From Planctomicrobium piriforme (GTDB taxonomy: Bacteria > Planctomycetota > Planctomycetia > Planctomycetales > Planctomycetaceae): a stretch of DNA of 64,000 nucleotides. A program made the translations under genes and the position numbers. The stretch lies in NCBI RefSeq assembly GCF_900113665.1, contig NZ_FOQD01000005.1, positions 186,001 to 250,000 of the forward strand, read 5' to 3'. Positions 9,181-18,270 of the stretch are shown piece after piece. The notes beneath the pieces were generated by a model. The model ran no database searches, was not told the origin of the DNA, and saw nothing but the letters and a program-made list of their open reading frames with translations. Position 1 is the first letter of the stretch. Every line of letters starts with the position of its first letter.

Positions 9181-12100
9181 TTGAGTTCGTTCATCCCCGA
9201 CAATGGCGGCAGTGCGTCTTTGGCCATGTTGTCGCCCGCCGAAATGGCCCGGCTCGTGGCCGAGAAAGACTGGTCGCAAACTCCCCTCGGGCCGAGGGAG
9301 CAGTGGCCGTTGAACCTGCGCGTGGTGGTTGACCTGCTGCTCGCGCATCCGAACCCGATCATTCTGCTGTGGGGGCCGGATCTCGTACAGATCTATAACG
9401 ACGGCTATCGAGTCATCGCTGGTACAAAACATCCTTCAGCGCTCGGTCAGCCGACAAAAGAGTGCTGGCCGGAAGTCTGGGACTTCGTGGCCCCGCTGTA
9501 CCGTCAGGTGATGGAACAGGGAAAAGCGGTCTCGATTGAAGAATCGCTGGTTCGACTGATTCGCAGCGGCGACGAGCCGGAAGACGCCTACATCAGCGCT
9601 TCTTACGGACCAGTCTGGGGGGAAAACGGTCATGTCGCCGGCATCTTCACCACCGTGCATGACGCGACTGAAAAGGTGCAAGTCGAGCAGGCACGGCGGG
9701 AGAGCGAAGCGCGGTCGCGGTTACTTACGCAAGTCGTCAATCACTCGCCTGACTTCATTGGCGTTTCAGACGTGGAGGGCCGGGTTGTCTATGCCAATGA
9801 CGTCGCGCTGCGGTTGGTGGGCCTGACGATGGCCGAAACCGTCGACTACGCCGTGCCTGACTACTTCGTCGAGCGCGAACTGATTCGGGATGTCGTGCTG
9901 CCGGCCGTGCTGCGGGATGGCCGCTGGGCCGGCGAAGTGCACTTGCGGAACATCAAGGCCGGGACATCGGTGCCGGTGAACTATGACGTGTTTCGAGTAG
10001 ACGACCCGGAAACCGGCCAGCCCCTCAGCTTCGCCACGATCATGCATGATCTGACGCCGGAGAAGCAGGCACAGGCGGAACTCGCGGAGGCGCGACGCCG
10101 GGTCGAAGCCGCGCTGATGGCCGGGGAAGTCGGCACTTATTACTGGGACATTCTGGCTGATCGGGTGTTTGGCGACCGTAACTTTATTCCCATCTTCGGA
10201 GTCCCGCTCGACGAGCAGAACTCGGCTCCGCTATCGGCTTTCGTGAACGCGATCCATCCTGACGACCGCGATCGGGTGTCGACGTTGATTCAGCAGACGC
10301 TCGAAACCGATATCCCCTTCAAAGCGGAATATCGGATTGTGAATGCTCGCGGCGAGCGCTGGGTCATCGCCCGCGGTCAGGTGGAGCGGGATGCACAAGG
10401 CCGCCCGTGCGGCTGGGCCGGGGTGATTGTCGATATCACAGAGCGGAAACAGGCGGGCGAGCGACTTTCCGAAAGCGAACAGCAACTGCGGCTCGTCACC
10501 GATCACATCCCCGCGCTGGTCGGATACATCGACAGCGAGATGCGATACCAGTTTGTGAATTCTGCATATCACCGCTGGTTTGGGACGCCGGCCGACAAGA
10601 TCGTCGGCCACACCGTCTCCGAGATCCTCGGACAAGAGCAACTGCAGAAGCGATTACCTTACATCCAGACGGCACTGCAGGGAGAACGCGTCACCTTCGA
10701 GACGAGTTTCGAGTTGCCCGACGGCGGCGAACTGTTCACGCTCAGCAGCTATGTGCCCGACATTGAGGGAGACGTCGTCAAGGGCTTCTATGTCTTCGGT
10801 CTGGACATCACCGCGCGCAAGGCCGCGGAAGACGCGCTGCGGGAAAGTGAAGCACGGTTTCGACTCATCGCCGACACGATGCCGCAGATCGCGTGGGTCA
10901 CTCGGCCCGACGGCTATCACGAGTACTACAACCGCCGCTGGTACGATTACATCGGCGTCGATTTCGAAAAATCCAAAGGGGACCAATGGGCCGACCCGTT
11001 GCATCCCGACGACCGCGAACGTTCCCGCGTGCGCTGGCAGCATTCGCTGGAAACCGGCGAGCCCTACGAAATCGAATACCGCTTTCGTCGCTATGACGGC
11101 GAGTATCGCTGGTTTCTCGGTCTGGCGCTCCCGGCCCGTGATGCCCAGGGAACCATCGTGAAATGGTACGGCACATGCACCGACATTCACGAGCAGAAGC
11201 AGTTCCTTGAAGAGCGTGACAGCCTGCTGGAATCGGAACGTGCAGCACGTGGCATCGCCGAACGGGCGAGCCTGATGAAAGACGAATTCCTCGCGACTCT
11301 CAGTCACGAACTGCGAACGCCGCTGAACGCGATCCTCGGCTGGTCGCAGTTGCTGAAAATCGGTCCGACCGATCCGGTTGAACTCGCCGAAGGGCTGGAA
11401 GTCATCGAGCGAAACGCCCATTCGCAGGCGCAGATTATCGAGGATCTGCTGGATATGAGCCGCATTGTCAGCGGCAAGGTGCGGCTCGAAGTCCGTCCCC
11501 TCGATCTGGCGGCAGCCGTACAGGCAGCGCTCGCGACCGTGCGACCCGCGGCGGAGAGCAAAGGAGTGCGACTGCAATCGGTACTGGACCCGTTGGACGG
11601 AGTCGCCATCAACGGCGACGCCAATCGTCTGCATCAGGTTTTCTGGAATCTGCTCAGCAACGCCGTGAAGTTCACCCCGAAAGCGGGCCGTGTGCATGTG
11701 GTGCTGTCGCGAGTGAATTCGCACGTCGAAATTAGCGTTAACGACACCGGAGAGGGGATCGATCCGGAGTTTCTGCCGTATGTGTTCGACAAGTTTCGTC
11801 AGGCGGATGCATCAACAACTCGTCGGCATGGAGGACTGGGCCTCGGCTTGTCCATCGTGAAGCAACTGGTCGAACTGCACGGCGGCTCTGTGCGCGTGCA
11901 TAGTGAAGGGAAAGGACAGGGCTCGACCTTTACCGTTGCGTTGCCGCTGATGCCGTTGCAGCCGGACGCTCTTTCAGACGAAAAACAACGGCATCCCCGC
12001 GCGCACGGAGGGGCCGCGATCAAGCTGGCGGCCGGCGTGCGGATTTCCGGTCTGCGAGTCCTTGTTGTCGACGACGAGCCGGATGCCAGGCTGATGGTCA

Positions 12101-12429
12101 AACGCCTGCTCGAAAATCATCAGGCAGTCGTGACGCTGGCCGCGACCGCAGGCGAAGCGCTCGAAGCCTTGCGCCATGCTGCGTTCGATGTCCTCGTGAG
12201 TGACATTGGCATGCCACGAGAAGACGGCTATTCGCTCATCAGAAAAATTCGGGCGTTAGACCCCTCGCAAGGGGGGCATCTTCCCGCCATCGCTCTCACG
12301 GCCTACGCCCGGGCGGAAGACCGCATCAAAACCATCGCCGCCGGCTTTCAACTGCACCTCGTGAAACCGGTCGACCCCGTCGAACTGGTCTCGATGGTCG
12401 CCGCGATCTCTGGAAGGACTGGCGCGTAG
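9181..12429 (+). CDS. Multi-PAS hybrid sensor histidine kinase
   Basis: 1082 residues from a TTG with a weak GGA upstream; an ATG at 9226 is an alternative. The N-terminus carries the atypical PAS seen in many such kinases (DWSQTPLGP, YNDGYR, GTKHPSALGQP). About four further PAS/PAC units extend to residue 690. HisKA has H near 708 (FLATLSHELRTPLNAILGW). HATPase_c shows N (NLLSNAVKFTP), G1 (NDTGEGI) and G2 (GLGLGLSIVKQL) boxes. A receiver domain closes the protein, with acidic DDE and phospho-acceptor Asp near 1008 (VLVSDIGMP). There is no clear membrane segment, so it is probably cytosolic. It is divergent from the cytochrome operon across 295 bp. No separate response regulator is adjacent; output may pass through the attached receiver. 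Confidence 0.95.
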   Translation: MSSFIPDNGGSASLAMLSPAEMARLVAEKDWSQTPLGPREQWPLNLRVVVDLLLAHPNPIILLWGPDLVQIYNDGYRVIAGTKHPSALGQPTKECWPEVWDFVAPLYRQVMEQGKAVSIEESLVRLIRSGDEPEDAYISASYGPVWGENGHVAGIFTTVHDATEKVQVEQARRESEARSRLLTQVVNHSPDFIGVSDVEGRVVYANDVALRLVGLTMAETVDYAVPDYFVERELIRDVVLPAVLRDGRWAGEVHLRNIKAGTSVPVNYDVFRVDDPETGQPLSFATIMHDLTPEKQAQAELAEARRRVEAALMAGEVGTYYWDILADRVFGDRNFIPIFGVPLDEQNSAPLSAFVNAIHPDDRDRVSTLIQQTLETDIPFKAEYRIVNARGERWVIARGQVERDAQGRPCGWAGVIVDITERKQAGERLSESEQQLRLVTDHIPALVGYIDSEMRYQFVNSAYHRWFGTPADKIVGHTVSEILGQEQLQKRLPYIQTALQGERVTFETSFELPDGGELFTLSSYVPDIEGDVVKGFYVFGLDITARKAAEDALRESEARFRLIADTMPQIAWVTRPDGYHEYYNRRWYDYIGVDFEKSKGDQWADPLHPDDRERSRVRWQHSLETGEPYEIEYRFRRYDGEYRWFLGLALPARDAQGTIVKWYGTCTDIHEQKQFLEERDSLLESERAARGIAERASLMKDEFLATLSHELRTPLNAILGWSQLLKIGPTDPVELAEGLEVIERNAHSQAQIIEDLLDMSRIVSGKVRLEVRPLDLAAAVQAALATVRPAAESKGVRLQSVLDPLDGVAINGDANRLHQVFWNLLSNAVKFTPKAGRVHVVLSRVNSHVEISVNDTGEGIDPEFLPYVFDKFRQADASTTRRHGGLGLGLSIVKQLVELHGGSVRVHSEGKGQGSTFTVALPLMPLQPDALSDEKQRHPRAHGGAAIKLAAGVRISGLRVLVVDDEPDARLMVKRLLENHQAVVTLAATAGEALEALRHAAFDVLVSDIGMPREDGYSLIRKIRALDPSQGGHLPAIALTAYARAEDRIKTIAAGFQLHLVKPVDPVELVSMVAAISGRTGA

Positions 12430-12433
12430 GTGT

Positions 12434-12535
12434 ATTGTCCCGGACGCTCAAAGCCTCACCTGAAATACCGAGGTTCGAGTTTCGAGACAGCGGCGATCCA
12501 GCGTCCGGGACAATGCCTCAAACTGAATGCTGAAA
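12434..12535. repeat. Short element with 15-bp inverted ends, copy 1
   Basis: An 81-bp core (12434-12514) begins attgtcccggacgct and ends with its exact reverse complement. A further 21 bp downstream is shared with copy 2 at 12885. It starts 4 bp after the kinase stop codon. It looks like a REP- or MITE-type hairpin element. Confidence 0.9.
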
Positions 12536-12546
12536 TCGGATTTTGC

Positions 12547-12885
12547 ATGACATCGCCAGCACCACTTTCGAAATATCGTAGCGGGATGATTTTTCAGGTT
12601 GTTGTGAGCACTTCATTCGGCTGCGCGATCTATCTGGTTGCGGTGTGCTTTGTCATGCTCTTCTCTCCTCGATGCATGGAAGGCGCGCGTCACATTGTCG
12701 ATTTGCCCTGGCTAGTATTCGCCTTGGCTCCCACAGCAGTCGCTTTTGCAAGTTGGCCGCTTCTTGCGTTCATCCTTAAGCCGGGCAGACGGTGGCTCGC
12801 GTTGCTGGCATTCGGGTCTGCAATCTTGTGGTGCACCTGGTTCTCAGCAGATCTTCTGCGGCGAGATTTTATCGGCAAATTCTGA
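12547..12885 (+). CDS. Small membrane protein between two repeat copies
   Basis: 112 residues from the ATG at 12547, with about three hydrophobic helices (residues 15-38, 50-75 and 84-103) and a basic tail (LLRRDFIGKF). I do not recognise the family. The reading frame also runs upstream through repeat copy 1 to 12430, but that part is repeat-derived. The TGA stop shares its last base with the first base of repeat copy 2. The gene is thus framed on both sides by the same element, like a small cassette. Confidence 0.6.
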   Translation: MTSPAPLSKYRSGMIFQVVVSTSFGCAIYLVAVCFVMLFSPRCMEGARHIVDLPWLVFALAPTAVAFASWPLLAFILKPGRRWLALLAFGSAILWCTWFSADLLRRDFIGKF

Positions 12886-12986
12886 TTGTCCCGGACGCTC
12901 GAACTCCCACCTGAAATACCGAGGTTCGAGTTCCGAGACAGCGGCGATCCAGCGTCCGGGACAATGCCTCAAACTGAATGCTGAAA
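12885..12986. repeat. Short element with 15-bp inverted ends, copy 2
   Basis: Direct repeat of 12434-12535 with only a handful of differences, including the same perfect 15-bp inverted ends (12885-12899 and 12951-12965). It lies between the small membrane gene and the convergent DUF1295 gene. Confidence 0.9.
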
Positions 12987-13018
12987 ATCTGAGTCCCCTT
13001 GGTTCCAAAGCGTTCGGG

Positions 13019-13804
13019 TCAACGCGCAGGCGGCCACGGGAAGAAGCTGCTGGTGCGACGGGCGTACTCCGCGTAGTCCGGTTTCTCCTGCTGCAGCGAT
13101 CTCTCGAGCAAGGTCACGCCTGAAACTTTCAGCAGCAGGAAGCTCATGATCAATGGGCTGATGATCGTGGCCCAATGCCGGCCATCGCCGGTGGCGATCA
13201 GAAACAGGCCACACCAGACGCAGAAGTCGCCAAAATAGTTGGGGTGCCGCGTGTACCGCCACAGCCCCGTCTGCATGACTTTCCCTTTGTTCGCAAGGTT
13301 CGACTTGAAGCGAGTCAGTTGCCAGTCACCCACCGCTTCGAAAAAGAAGCCGATCCCCCACAGCGCGATCCCGACAGCGTGCTGCCAGTTCAGCGCGATC
13401 GCAGTCTGCCGAGTCCCCAACTGCAGCGGCAGTGAGACGACCCACAGCAGCGCTCCCTGCAGCAGGAAGACCATGAAATAGCTCTTCCACCAGAACGAGT
13501 TAGGTCGGGCAGCCCGCATCGCTGCGTAGCGCTTGTCTTCCGCATGCCCCAGATTGCGCCGAGCCAGATGGGTTGCCAGCCGCAGTCCCCAGATCGTGGT
13601 CAGCAGGGTCAGGATGCCTACCGGTGCAGTCCAGCGAGCCGGCGATTCGCCTTGCAATGCAAAAGAAATCCAGGCGACCATCACAAACCCGGCCCCCCAC
13701 GCGATGTCGATAATGTCGACCTTCCGCAATGGAAGACTGATCACCCAGACCAGCGTCATCAAGCCGAGAATCGCCAGCGCGTTGATCAGCAGAGGATCTT
13801 CCAT
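13019..13804 (-). CDS. DUF1295 membrane protein (steroid 5-alpha-reductase-like)
   Basis: 261 residues from the ATG at 13804 (AGG 9 bases upstream); a TTG two codons earlier has poor spacing. It is strongly hydrophobic with about six or seven helices. The C-terminal half has the family signature: TRFKSN, GLWRYTRHPNYFGDFCVWCGLFL, LLLKVSGVTLLERS. DUF1295 proteins are related to steroid 5-alpha reductases and isoprenylcysteine methyltransferases and are often found with fatty-acid methyltransferase genes, as here. It sits downstream of the DUF2177 gene on the same strand, 34 bp away. Probable lipid-modifying membrane enzyme; the reaction is inferred only. Confidence 0.88.
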   Translation of the reverse strand: MEDPLLINALAILGLMTLVWVISLPLRKVDIIDIAWGAGFVMVAWISFALQGESPARWTAPVGILTLLTTIWGLRLATHLARRNLGHAEDKRYAAMRAARPNSFWWKSYFMVFLLQGALLWVVSLPLQLGTRQTAIALNWQHAVGIALWGIGFFFEAVGDWQLTRFKSNLANKGKVMQTGLWRYTRHPNYFGDFCVWCGLFLIATGDGRHWATIISPLIMSFLLLKVSGVTLLERSLQQEKPDYAEYARRTSSFFPWPPAR

Positions 13805-13838
13805 CTTCAATGACCTGCCACTGCCAATAACCCAAACA

Positions 13839-14258
13839 TCAGGCCTTGTTCATCCAGTCGAGCGCGGCCTTGACTGCGACGCTCGTCAGTCCGCAGATCG
13901 CGGCGCCCCAGGCGGTGTCGATGAGGGCCAGCTTCCAGTTCCATTTCTCCAGCGTCGCGAGATTGGTGAAGTCGTAGGTGCCATACAGGATCAACCCGTA
14001 GAGTGCCCCCCAGGCGAGGGCCTGCCAGAGCGTCGTCGTGGGGGTGAACAACGGCCGCACAAACAGCACTACTCCCAGCGGAATCAGCACATACACAATG
14101 ATCGCGGCGCTCCAGCGGGGAGCGAGAGACGCCCCTGAACGCCGGGCAATTTCGCCCAGTTGCTGATCGTAAAAACGGGGCATCACCAGCCCCAGCCAGA
14201 TGAAATCGAGCACGGTGACTGCAAGCATCGCCACGCCAAGGAGTTTCAGAGTCTGCAT
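13839..14258 (-). CDS. DUF2177 family membrane protein
   Basis: 139 residues from the ATG at 14258, chosen because the product then begins with a hydrophobic helix (LKLLGVAMLAVTVLDFIWLG). There are about four TM helices, with the DFIWLG start and the DFTNLATLEKWNWKLALIDTAWG stretch typical of DUF2177. Function unknown. The family often travels with the FAD oxidoreductase, DUF1365, CFA-synthase-like and DUF1295 genes, which surround it here. It is divergent from the FAD oxidoreductase gene (213-bp gap). Confidence 0.87.
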   Translation of the reverse strand: MQTLKLLGVAMLAVTVLDFIWLGLVMPRFYDQQLGEIARRSGASLAPRWSAAIIVYVLIPLGVVLFVRPLFTPTTTLWQALAWGALYGLILYGTYDFTNLATLEKWNWKLALIDTAWGAAICGLTSVAVKAALDWMNKA

Positions 14259-14470
14259 CGTGGTCAATTCCCCGGTCCAAGGGGTGAGAAGGGATTTTGG
14301 ACCCACCCGAGTTGGTCATTTTCGCGTCACGTCTAGAACTATCGATGAGCATAGACGCCCCATCGCGCCTGCCCAGCCTGTTTCACAATAGTTGGACCAG
14401 CCTGCGGAACGACGGCATCGGATCCACTAGTGCAGCGAGACGATTTCGAAGACCGAGACCGCGACACCAC

Positions 14471-15766
14471 ATGAGAATTGCAATCATCGGCGGCGGCATC
14501 TCTGGTTTGTACGCGGCAGAAAAACTGCGGGCGCGGCATCAGATCACGCTCTTTGAGGCGCCGCGCACTCTTGGCGGCCACGTCAACACAGTCGATGTCG
14601 AGATCGGGGGAGAGCGACATGCGGTCGACACCGGGTTCATCGTCTACAACGAACGGACTTATCCGCACTTCATCCGTCTGCTGACCGACCTGGGAATTGA
14701 ATCCCAGCCGACCTCGATGAGTTTCAGCGTCCGCTGCGATCGGTCGAATCTCGAATACAACGGCAACACGCTTAACACCCTCTTCGCACAACGTGGAAAT
14801 CTGCTGCGACCTCGGTTCTATCGTCTGCTGTCGGAAATCGTCCGCTTCAATCGACTTGCCAAAGAAGAACGAGGTCGACAGGCGACCGGCGAAGCGGCAT
14901 CGACTCAAACTGTCGGTGAGTTCCTGGCCGCACATCGCTTCGCAGAGAATTTCTCGCAGTGGTATCTGCTGCCAATGGGGGCGGCCATCTGGTCGTGCCC
15001 GCAAGACAAGTTTGCCGGTTTCCCGATCGCCTTCCTGGTCGACTTCTTCTTTCACCACGGCCTGCTCGATCTGGTCGACCGGCCTGTCTGGCGGGTGATC
15101 AAAGGGGGCTCGCGGACCTATGTGAACCGGATGCTCGAACGGTTCGGGTCGAACGTCGAAGTTCGGGCGGGGACTCCCATTCAATCGGTGTCACGCACGA
15201 GCGCACAGGTGACCGTCACTCCCGTCGGGCAACCTTCAGAGTTATTCGACCATGTGATCTTCGCCTGTCACAGCGATCAGGCACTCAAACTGCTGGCCGA
15301 CCCCACGCCGACGGAAAAGGAACTGCTCACTGCATTTCCCTACCAGCCGAACGTGGCGACGCTGCATACCGATGTTTCGGTGCTGCCTCGTCGCAAACTC
15401 GCCTGGGCGAGCTGGAATGTCTTTCTGCCAGACCAGCAGGCGGCCCTGCCGCGTGTGACGTATTGCATGAACATTCTGCAAGGGCTGAAGTCGCGGCATG
15501 TGTTTAATGTCTCGCTGAACTGTGACGACGCCATCGACCCTGCCAAGGTGCTCGCCCGGTTTCAGTACGCGCATCCCGTGTTTTCAGAGCAAAGTCGCGC
15601 CGCACAGCGTCGGCATGCGGAACTTATCAACGTCAATCGCACTTCGTACTGCGGCGCATACTGGCGAAACGGGTTCCATGAAGACGGCGTCGTGAGCGCA
15701 TTGGCCGTCTGTCGCGGCATCGAAGGAGCGTCTGTCGGGACATTGATTTCGCAGGAGGTCGCATGA
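14471..15766 (+). CDS. FAD-dependent amine-oxidase-like oxidoreductase
   Basis: 431 residues. The ATG at 14471 begins the beta strand of the dinucleotide fold directly (MRIAIIGGGISGLYAAEKL). The glycine motif, an acidic residue ending the second strand (TLFEAPRTLGGHVNTVD), HAVDTGFIVYNERTYPHF and the late FAD contact region (SYCGAYWRNGFHEDGVVSA) mark the NAD(P)-binding/amine oxidase-like family annotated beside CFA-like synthases. The stop overlaps the next start (ATGA), so translation is probably coupled to the DUF1365 gene. In such clusters the enzyme is thought to oxidise or desaturate an acyl chain; here that is inference from context. Confidence 0.92.
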   Translation: MRIAIIGGGISGLYAAEKLRARHQITLFEAPRTLGGHVNTVDVEIGGERHAVDTGFIVYNERTYPHFIRLLTDLGIESQPTSMSFSVRCDRSNLEYNGNTLNTLFAQRGNLLRPRFYRLLSEIVRFNRLAKEERGRQATGEAASTQTVGEFLAAHRFAENFSQWYLLPMGAAIWSCPQDKFAGFPIAFLVDFFFHHGLLDLVDRPVWRVIKGGSRTYVNRMLERFGSNVEVRAGTPIQSVSRTSAQVTVTPVGQPSELFDHVIFACHSDQALKLLADPTPTEKELLTAFPYQPNVATLHTDVSVLPRRKLAWASWNVFLPDQQAALPRVTYCMNILQGLKSRHVFNVSLNCDDAIDPAKVLARFQYAHPVFSEQSRAAQRRHAELINVNRTSYCGAYWRNGFHEDGVVSALAVCRGIEGASVGTLISQEVA

Positions 15767-16611
15767 TCGCCCCTCCCCTCCATCGGCCGGGTTCGCTGGC
15801 GAGCTGCATTTACGAAGGGACGCTCGACCATCGTCGCCACACCCCGGTGTCGCATCAGTTCTCGATGCCGGTGTTCATGATGTATGTCGATCTACAAGAG
15901 CTGGATCAGTTGTTTGGACGACGAGGACTCTGGTCGACGCAGTGGCCGGCCCTGGCCTGGTTTCGTCGGGCCGATCACCTGGGTGATCCTCGACAACCTC
16001 TCCTCGACTGTGTTCGCGAAAAGGTCCGCAGTGTCCTCGGCTGGACGCCCACAGGGCCGGTGCGGCTGCTCACCAATTTTCGCTGTGCCGGCTTCGGGAT
16101 GAACCCGTTGAGTCTGTATTACTGCTTCGATGCCGACGGCCGGCAATTGCAGGCGTGCGTCGCCGAAGTCACGAACACCCCCTGGAAAGAGCAGCACCAT
16201 TACGTTCTCGATCTGCGCTCGGGGCTGGGTCGATCAATCGCGACGGCGGAACATCCCAAGGAACTCCACGTCTCTCCGTTCTTCGACATGGACATGGGTT
16301 ACCGCTGGCAGTTGCGAACGCCGGGGGCTCAACTCGCCGTGCATCTTGAAAACATTCGCAATGGAGTCCAGCTCTTCGACGCCACGCTGGCGCTGCGTCG
16401 TACCGAAATCACCAGCGCAGCGCTCACTCGGGTGCTGGTGCAGTACCCGTTGATGACGCTGCAGGTGTACCTGGGAATTCACTGGCACGCCCTGCGGCTC
16501 TGGTGGAAGGGGGTGCCGTATGTCCCGCACCCCCAAGTGACGCCACAGGTCAACTCGACAAATCCCAACACAAAGACAGCCAATTTAGTTCATTCAAAGA
16601 CAGTGCATTGA
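15763..16611 (+). CDS. DUF1365 family protein
   Basis: 282 residues. Typical DUF1365 features: SCIYEGTLDHRRHTPVSHQFSMPVFMMYVDLQEL near the start, VRLLTNFRCAGFGMNPLSLYYCFD in the middle, and EVTNTPWKEQHHYVL followed by HVSPFFDMDMGYRW. Biochemical activity is unestablished; the family is almost always encoded between the FAD oxidoreductase and a CFA-synthase-like methyltransferase, exactly as seen here. It begins inside the stop of the upstream gene and ends 13 bp before the methyltransferase, so it is part of a three-gene operon. Confidence 0.93.
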   Translation: MIAPPLHRPGSLASCIYEGTLDHRRHTPVSHQFSMPVFMMYVDLQELDQLFGRRGLWSTQWPALAWFRRADHLGDPRQPLLDCVREKVRSVLGWTPTGPVRLLTNFRCAGFGMNPLSLYYCFDADGRQLQACVAEVTNTPWKEQHHYVLDLRSGLGRSIATAEHPKELHVSPFFDMDMGYRWQLRTPGAQLAVHLENIRNGVQLFDATLALRRTEITSAALTRVLVQYPLMTLQVYLGIHWHALRLWWKGVPYVPHPQVTPQVNSTNPNTKTANLVHSKTVH

Positions 16612-16624
16612 GGAAGAAACTGGC

Positions 16625-17866
16625 ATGAACTCGTCTGTATTGACTGCCCCCGCGAAGACCTCAGCAACAGCCCGGCGCGGAAACTCCTTCTGGCGGACCC
16701 AGCTTCTGCGACTGATGCAGAATCTGGAAGGGGGCCGCATTCAGCTTTTTGAAGGAGACCATTGGGTCGGCGACTTTGGCGCCAGCGGTCCCTTCGACGT
16801 GACTGTGAACGTCCGCGACCCGGGCTTCTATCGTTCCGTCGCATGGGGGGCCGACGTGGCGGTGGGCGAAGGATACATCCGCGGCGATTTTCAATGCGAC
16901 GACCTGACGAGTCTGATGCGGCTTTTGCTGCAGAATTCGCAAGTCTTGAATCGGCTCGGCTCGCAAGGCGCCTGGCTCACCGGTTGGGCCCGGCGCTGCA
17001 TGCACTGGGCGCGGGCGAACAACCGTAACGGCAGCCGTGAGAACATTCGTCGCCATTATGATTTGGGAAACGATTTCTTCCAGTTGTGGCTCGATCCGAC
17101 GCTGGCTTATTCCTGCGGGATTTTCGAAACGCCGACAGCCAGTCTCGAAGCGGCGTCGATCAACAAGTTCGAACACATCTGCCGTTTGCTCGATCTGCAG
17201 TCCGGCGACCATCTGCTGGAGATCGGCTGCGGCTGGGGAGGACTGGCAATTCATGCCGCGCGGAACTACGGCTGCCGCGTCACCGGCACGACCATCTCGC
17301 AGGCTCAATTTGACATCGCGACCCAACGGGTCCGCGCAGCCGGACTCGAAGACTCGATCACGCTGGTCATGCAGGATTATCGGGATCTCTCCGGCAGCTA
17401 CGACAAGGTTGCCTCCGTCGAAATGATCGAAGCGGTCGGCCATGAGTTTCTCGACCAGTATTTCCAACAGGTTGGCAAGCTGGTGCGCCCGGGCGGACGG
17501 TTTGCCCTGCAAGGGATCGTGATGCCGGAGGGGAAGCACCGGGCCTACCTGAAGTCGGTCGATTTCATTCAGAAATATGTGTTCCCCGGCGGCTGCCTGC
17601 CGAGCATCAGCAGCATGCTCGAATCGGTCGGCCGCACCAGCCAACTCAAGCTGACATCCGTCGAAGACTATAGCTGGCACTACGCCGAAACCCTCCGTCG
17701 CTGGCGGGCCGCCTTCTTCGAACGCATCGACGACGTGCGGGCGTTGGGATATCCCGGACAGTTCGAACGCCTGTGGGAATATTACCTGTGCTACTGCGAA
17801 GCCGCATTCGAGGAACGAGCCACCGGCCTGGTGCAGATGCGGCTGGATCAACCACCCGGACGCTAG
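16625..17866 (+). CDS. Cyclopropane-fatty-acyl-phospholipid synthase-like methyltransferase
   Basis: 413 residues with GAGGAAG upstream. After an N-terminal domain (WGADVAVGEGYIRGDF) comes the signature region NIRRHYDLGNDFFQLWLDPTLAYSCGIF, then the SAM-binding loop (LLEIGCGWGGLAIHAA), TGTTISQAQF and SVEMIEAVGHEFLDQYF. This matches CFA synthases, which add a methylene or methyl group from SAM to unsaturated acyl chains of phospholipids. With the FAD oxidoreductase and DUF1365 partners, a non-cyclopropane product (for example a branched or furan acid) is possible; not decidable here. The TAG stop lies inside a dispersed repeat (17856-17952). Confidence 0.94.
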   Translation: MNSSVLTAPAKTSATARRGNSFWRTQLLRLMQNLEGGRIQLFEGDHWVGDFGASGPFDVTVNVRDPGFYRSVAWGADVAVGEGYIRGDFQCDDLTSLMRLLLQNSQVLNRLGSQGAWLTGWARRCMHWARANNRNGSRENIRRHYDLGNDFFQLWLDPTLAYSCGIFETPTASLEAASINKFEHICRLLDLQSGDHLLEIGCGWGGLAIHAARNYGCRVTGTTISQAQFDIATQRVRAAGLEDSITLVMQDYRDLSGSYDKVASVEMIEAVGHEFLDQYFQQVGKLVRPGGRFALQGIVMPEGKHRAYLKSVDFIQKYVFPGGCLPSISSMLESVGRTSQLKLTSVEDYSWHYAETLRRWRAAFFERIDDVRALGYPGQFERLWEYYLCYCEAAFEERATGLVQMRLDQPPGR

Positions 17867-17952
17867 TGCATGCCGGCTGATTGGCGTCAACCAGCGGGAA
17901 ATCGCCCCTCGTTCTGTACGCCCATCAGCCGCTGGGCGTTCGCCCACGGTTC
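17856..17952. repeat. 97-bp dispersed element, copy 1
   Basis: Starts ccggacgct and shares roughly 80 percent identity with 18065-18162 (tgccggctgattggcgtcaac is one exact block apart from its edges). The ends form an imperfect palindrome. The stop codon of the methyltransferase gene lies within its first bases. Confidence 0.8.
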
Positions 17953-17969
17953 TCTGCGGGGGGGAATTT

Positions 17970-18004
17970 GTCATTAGTCAATGGTCATTTGTCATTGGCC
18001 ATTG
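17970..18004. repeat. Heptamer tandem tract (gtcatt type)
   Basis: Five imperfect 7-bp units (gtcatta, gtcaatg, gtcattt, gtcattg, gccattg) between the two copies of the 97-bp element. Apart from these repeats I see no gene between 17867 and 18270. Confidence 0.7.
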
Positions 18005-18064
18005 AGGGAGAAGCATGACGGGTCCACTGTCGTTTGGTTGTCGGATACGGTGGCAACGCTCGAA

Positions 18065-18162
18065 CCGGACGCTAACGCGTGCCGGCTGATTGGCGTCAAC
18101 AAACGGAAGATCGCCCCGAGTTCTGCATGCCGATCAGGGGCTGGGCGTTCGCCGAGCGTTCC
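18065..18162. repeat. 97-bp dispersed element, copy 2
   Basis: Second copy of the element at 17856-17952, same orientation, about 100 bp upstream of the epimerase gene. Start and end regions are partly complementary, suggesting a hairpin. Confidence 0.8.
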
Positions 18163-18270
18163 TTCTGATCCCTGAACCGCACGCAGAATCTCCGCTGGCT
18201 GGACTCTTGATTCCGCATCCAGTCCAATAATCGTCCAGGATTCGAAAGCCAACACCGAGGGGAATGCGCG

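Noticed and set aside
12434..12986. Integron attC sites
   Set aside because: The inverted ends do not match the attC core consensus (GTTRRRY/RYYYAAC) and no integrase is present; described as REP/MITE-like instead.
16661..17974. Minus-strand open frame of 437 codons
   Set aside because: Shadow of the CFA-synthase-like gene.
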